Assembly (NCBI RefSeq): GCF_014207955.1 | Contig: NZ_JACHLK010000019.1 | Span: 47,245 to 111,244 of the forward strand | Length of the DNA stretch: 64,000 bases | Direction: 5' to 3' | Source of the DNA: Acidovorax soli | GTDB lineage: Bacteria > Pseudomonadota > Gammaproteobacteria > Burkholderiales > Burkholderiaceae_C | Shown here: positions 61,111 to 64,000 of the stretch, one piece after another | How positions within the stretch are numbered: the stretch's first letter is position 1 | Layout of the letters: every line of letters begins with the position of its first letter | Translations under genes and position numbers: made by a program | Notes under the pieces: model-generated | What the model was told of the DNA's origin: nothing | The model's input: only the letters and a program-made list of their open reading frames with translations | The model's database searches: none

Positions 61111-62925
61111 TCATGGCTTGGTGCTCCACCACGAGAACATCAGCCATTCCTCGGCCTTGGCGTAAGGGGGCATGGGCTCCTTGTAGGCCAGGCGCTGCTG
61201 GTTGTAGACCACGCGGTGCGATGACAGGGTCCACTGCGGAATCAGGTAGTGGCTGTGCATGATCACGCGGTCCAGCGCGCGGCAGGCGGGCAGCAGTTCG
61301 GCCTTGGTGTCGGCGCGGGTCAGCTTGGTGACGATGGCATCCACAGCTGGGCTCTTGACCCCGGTGTAGTTGGCAGCGCCCTCGACATCGGCCCGCTTGC
61401 TGCCGAAATACTCCTGCATCTCCTGGCCCGGGTTGTAGGAGCCCTGGAAGGCCAGGCTGATCATGTCGAAATCGAACTTGTCCAGGCGCTGCTGGTACAG
61501 GGCAAAGTCCACCGTGGCAAAGCGCAGGGTGATGCCCAGCTTTTCCAGGTTGCGGATCCAGGGCGAGACGGTGCGGGCCCCGCCCTCCTTGCTGTCCAGG
61601 AACTCGATCACCATGGCATCGCCCTTGGCGTTGCGCAGGGCCCCGTCGCGGTAGGTCCAGCCTGCATCGGCCAGCAGTTGGCGCGCCCGGCGCAGGTTCT
61701 CGCGCAGCGAATGGCCCTCGCCCTCCGTCACCGGCGGCCGGTACATGGGGCCGAACACGGCGTCGGGCACCTTGCCGCGCCAGGGCTCGAGCAGCTTAAG
61801 TTCTTCGGGGCCGGGGGTGCCGGTGGCCTGGCAGTCGGTGTTGCCGAACAGGTCGGTCACACGCGGGTAGCCGCCATAGAACATCTGGCGGTTCATCCAC
61901 TCGTAGTCGATGGCCAGGCCCAGCGCCTCGCGCACACGCGGGTCGCTCAGCATGGGCCGGCGGGTGTTGAGCACGTAGCTCTGAAAGCCCGCAGGCAGGC
62001 GGTGCTTCATGTCTTTCTTGACCAGCACGCCCTGCTTGAAGAGCTTGCCGTCGATGCGGCGTGCCCAGTCGCCGGCCGAGTACACGGTCATGAAATCGAA
62101 CTCACCGGCCTTCACGGCCTCCAGCCGGGCCGTGTTGTCCTTGTAGATCTTGACGGTGATGGCATCGAAATTGAACGCGCCCTTGTTCACGTTCAGGTTG
62201 CGGCCCCAGTAGTTCGGGTCGCGGGCGTAGGTGATGTCGCGCCCGAACGCCACCGGCCCGATGCGGTACGGGCCACTGCCGATGGGCGTGTCGGTCACGA
62301 TCTGGTCGAAAGGCTTGGCCTTGCCGTCCGGCTGGCGGCCCCAGGCGCGGCTGAAGATGGGCAGGCTGCCCACCGTCAAGGGCAGCTCGCGGTTGGGCAG
62401 CTTGAAGCGAAAGCGCACCGTGCGCTTGTCGACCACATCCACCCCAGCCACCTCCTGCAGCAAGGTGGCATAGCCCGGCGAGGCCTGCGGGCTGATCAGC
62501 ATCTCGTAGGTGTGCTTGACGTCGGCCGCCTCCACCGGGCTGCCATCGTGGAAGCGGGCCTCGGCGCGCAGGCGGAAGGTGGCGCTCAGCCGGTCGGTCG
62601 CCACGTCCACGTCCTCGGCCAGCAGGCCATAGCCCGAGGCGGTTTCGTCCATGGAGCCGGTGAGCAGGCTTTCGAACACCAGGTCCGACAGGTAGGCCGG
62701 CGGCGAGCCCTTCATGGTGAAGGGGTTGTACTTGTCGAAGGTGGAGTAGCGCAGGTTGCTCACCATGCGCAGCTCGCCCCCCTTTGGTGCATCGGGGTTC
62801 ACATAGTCAAAGTGGGCAAAGCCGGCGGGGTATTTGAGATCGCCCCAGAGTGCATAGCCATGCGCTGCCCAGGCAGCAGGAACAGCGCAGCAACCCATCA
62901 GCAAAAAAGTGAGCCAAGACCGCAT
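61111..62925 (-). CDS. yejA: YejA peptide-binding protein
   Basis: This 604-residue periplasmic protein has a signal peptide (WLTFLLMGCCAVPAAWA). The SBP family-5 body has YDTVNPD-like FDYVNPDAPKGGELRM, DLVFESLLTGSMDE, FRLRAEARFHDGSPVEAADV and LGLAIDYEWMNRQMFYGGY. It presents peptides to the YejBEF importer. It is first in the operon. The ATG at 62925 is chosen because the signal peptide begins there; it lacks a strong ribosome site. It faces fabI across 133 bases. Confidence 0.93.
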   Translation of the reverse strand: MRSWLTFLLMGCCAVPAAWAAHGYALWGDLKYPAGFAHFDYVNPDAPKGGELRMVSNLRYSTFDKYNPFTMKGSPPAYLSDLVFESLLTGSMDETASGYGLLAEDVDVATDRLSATFRLRAEARFHDGSPVEAADVKHTYEMLISPQASPGYATLLQEVAGVDVVDKRTVRFRFKLPNRELPLTVGSLPIFSRAWGRQPDGKAKPFDQIVTDTPIGSGPYRIGPVAFGRDITYARDPNYWGRNLNVNKGAFNFDAITVKIYKDNTARLEAVKAGEFDFMTVYSAGDWARRIDGKLFKQGVLVKKDMKHRLPAGFQSYVLNTRRPMLSDPRVREALGLAIDYEWMNRQMFYGGYPRVTDLFGNTDCQATGTPGPEELKLLEPWRGKVPDAVFGPMYRPPVTEGEGHSLRENLRRARQLLADAGWTYRDGALRNAKGDAMVIEFLDSKEGGARTVSPWIRNLEKLGITLRFATVDFALYQQRLDKFDFDMISLAFQGSYNPGQEMQEYFGSKRADVEGAANYTGVKSPAVDAIVTKLTRADTKAELLPACRALDRVIMHSHYLIPQWTLSSHRVVYNQQRLAYKEPMPPYAKAEEWLMFSWWSTKP

Positions 62926-63058
62926 GCGACAATTCTGCACTACGTTCGGCCGGCTCTGCAGCGAATGGCGCATATCCATACGCGTGGTTAACCCGGCCCT
63001 TCATCGCTACCCCTGCATATTGATTGCATTACCCCAAAATTCCAAAGGAGAACGAACC

Positions 63059-63850
63059 ATGGGTTTTCTGACCGGCAAGAAACTGCTCATCACCGGCGTG
63101 CTGTCCAACCGCTCCATCGCCTACGGCATCGCCAAGGCCTGCCACGCACAGGGCGCAGAACTTGCCTTCAGCTACGTGGGCGAGCGCTTCAAGGACCGCA
63201 TCACCGACTTCGCGGCCGAGTTCGACTCCAAACTGGTTTTCGACTGCGATGTGGGCAGCGATGAGCAGATCGACCGCATGTTCGCCGACCTGGCCCAGGT
63301 GTGGCCCAAGTTCGACGGCTTCGTGCACAGCATCGGCTTCGCCCCGCGTGAAGCCATCGCCGGCGATTTCCTGGAAGGCCTGTCGCGCGAGTCGTTCCGC
63401 ATTGCGCACGACATCAGCGCCTACAGCTTCCCGGCCATGGCCAAGTCGGCCCTGCCCTACCTCAACGAGAAGTCTTCGCTGATCACGCTGAGCTACCTGG
63501 GCGCCCTGCGCACCATCCCCAACTACAACACCATGGGCCTGGCCAAGGCCAGCCTGGAAGCCAGCGTGCGCTACCTGGCCGAAGCCCTGGGCCCCAAGGG
63601 CATGCGCGTGAACGGCATCAGCGCAGGGCCGATCAAGACGCTGGCTGCGAGCGGGATCAAGGATTTTGGCAAGCTGCTGTCGATGGTGGCGGATTCGTCC
63701 CCTCTGCGCCGCAATGTGACCATTGAGGACGTGGGGAATGTGGCGGCGTTTTTGCTGTCGGATCTGGCCAGCGGCATGACGGCCGAGATCACGTATGTGG
63801 ATGGTGGGTTCAGCCAGACGGCTGGGGTTAGCCGCGACACCGTGGGCTGA
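63059..63850 (+). CDS. fabI: Enoyl-[acyl-carrier-protein] reductase (NADH)
   Basis: This 263-residue protein has LLITGVLSNRSIAYGIAKA (the FabI type of cofactor loop), FVHSIGFAPREAI, SLITLSYLGALRTIPNYNTM and the YxxxxxxK pair in YNTMGLAK. It ends VNGISAGPIKTLAASGIKDF and YVDGGF. It performs the last step of each fatty-acid elongation cycle and is essential in many bacteria. An AAAGGAG ribosome site precedes the ATG at 63059. It is divergent from yejABEF. Confidence 0.97.
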   Translation: MGFLTGKKLLITGVLSNRSIAYGIAKACHAQGAELAFSYVGERFKDRITDFAAEFDSKLVFDCDVGSDEQIDRMFADLAQVWPKFDGFVHSIGFAPREAIAGDFLEGLSRESFRIAHDISAYSFPAMAKSALPYLNEKSSLITLSYLGALRTIPNYNTMGLAKASLEASVRYLAEALGPKGMRVNGISAGPIKTLAASGIKDFGKLLSMVADSSPLRRNVTIEDVGNVAAFLLSDLASGMTAEITYVDGGFSQTAGVSRDTVG

Positions 63851-63917
63851 TTCTTTTTCTTTTGAAGCTTCACGGCTTTGTGGCTGTGGTTGCTTCTGTT
63901 TTTCTTTGAGGGCGGAG

Positions 63918-63976
63918 GCCGGGTCTCGGCCCGGCGGCCGAGGTACTTGTTCTTTGCTTCGCCAAAGAAAAGTACC
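63918..63976. repeat. Tandem hairpin element downstream of fabI
   Basis: GCCGGG and CCCGGC (63918-63935) form one hairpin. Immediately after, GGTACTT paired with AAGTACC and TTCTTTG with CAAAGAA form a second (63942-63976) around a CTTCGC loop. The element follows the fabI stop by about 70 bases and continues into AAAGAAAGGCGACC. I recall similar intergenic sequences recurring in Comamonadaceae. It probably terminates or stabilises the fabI transcript. Confidence 0.55.
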
Positions 63977-64000
63977 CAAAAGAAAGGCGACCCCGCTGCC

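Overview
The window looks like chromosome of a Comamonadaceae bacterium (Burkholderiales; Acidovorax-like). It is GC-rich, with long third-position-GC shadow frames. It carries four Bug/TctC-type binding proteins without tctAB partners, a Burkholderiales-type porin, and yejABEF divergent from fabI. It also has intergenic hairpins of a kind I remember from this family. No prophage, plasmid origin, rRNA, insertion sequence or CRISPR array is visible.

Layout. (1) 0-3.2 kb: the end of a LysR regulator and a hybrid histidine kinase. (2) 3.4-9.0 kb: a foreign-looking insert. It starts at a tRNA-Asn gene cut in its anticodon stem, of which only the 3' half and its terminator remain. The insert carries a Sec-exported RHS/YD-repeat polymorphic toxin with an unassigned C-terminal domain and a small downstream gene in the immunity position. 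(3) 9.1-12.6 kb: a phytase-like lipoprotein, a glycolipid-binding-domain protein, an acetyltransferase and small proteins. (4) 12.7-19.3 kb: an unusual minus-strand cluster. It encodes an ankyrin protein, a membrane-anchored STAND-like ATPase whose periplasmic part resembles a type IV pilin head, a translationally coupled HTH protein with a matching but degenerate NTPase fold, and two multi-pass membrane proteins. (5) 19.7-27.4 kb: a PhnD-like binding protein, then an operon of a Bug protein, a fluoroacetate-dehalogenase-like hydrolase and a divergent LeuC/LeuD pair under a divergent LysR. (6) 27.5-42.3 kb: chromate resistance (chrB-chrA), a LysR/Bug/M20-amidase group, an aldoxime dehydratase-nitrilase pair facing an AraC regulator, and assorted small genes.

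(7) 42.3-56.9 kb: one long minus-strand catabolic operon of about 15 genes. Tight spacing runs from an SDR through a cupin, an alpha/beta hydrolase, an embedded IclR regulator, a second SDR lacking the YxxxK dyad, a TPP enzyme, an aspartate dehydrogenase, an aldehyde dehydrogenase, a two-module VOC dioxygenase, two Bug proteins, a small HTH protein, a Rieske oxygenase with its reductase, and a porin. Together they look like capture, uptake, hydroxylation, ring cleavage and processing of an unidentified aromatic or related acid. An AT-rich region with dyad symmetries heads the operon. (8) 57.3-63.9 kb: the yejABEF peptide importer and divergent fabI, ending in an extended hairpin repeat.

The least explained parts are the pilin-like/ATPase cluster at 12.7-19.3 kb, the RHS toxin tail with its tRNA scar, and the chemistry of the 42-57 kb operon. 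All assignments come from reading motifs; no database search was run.
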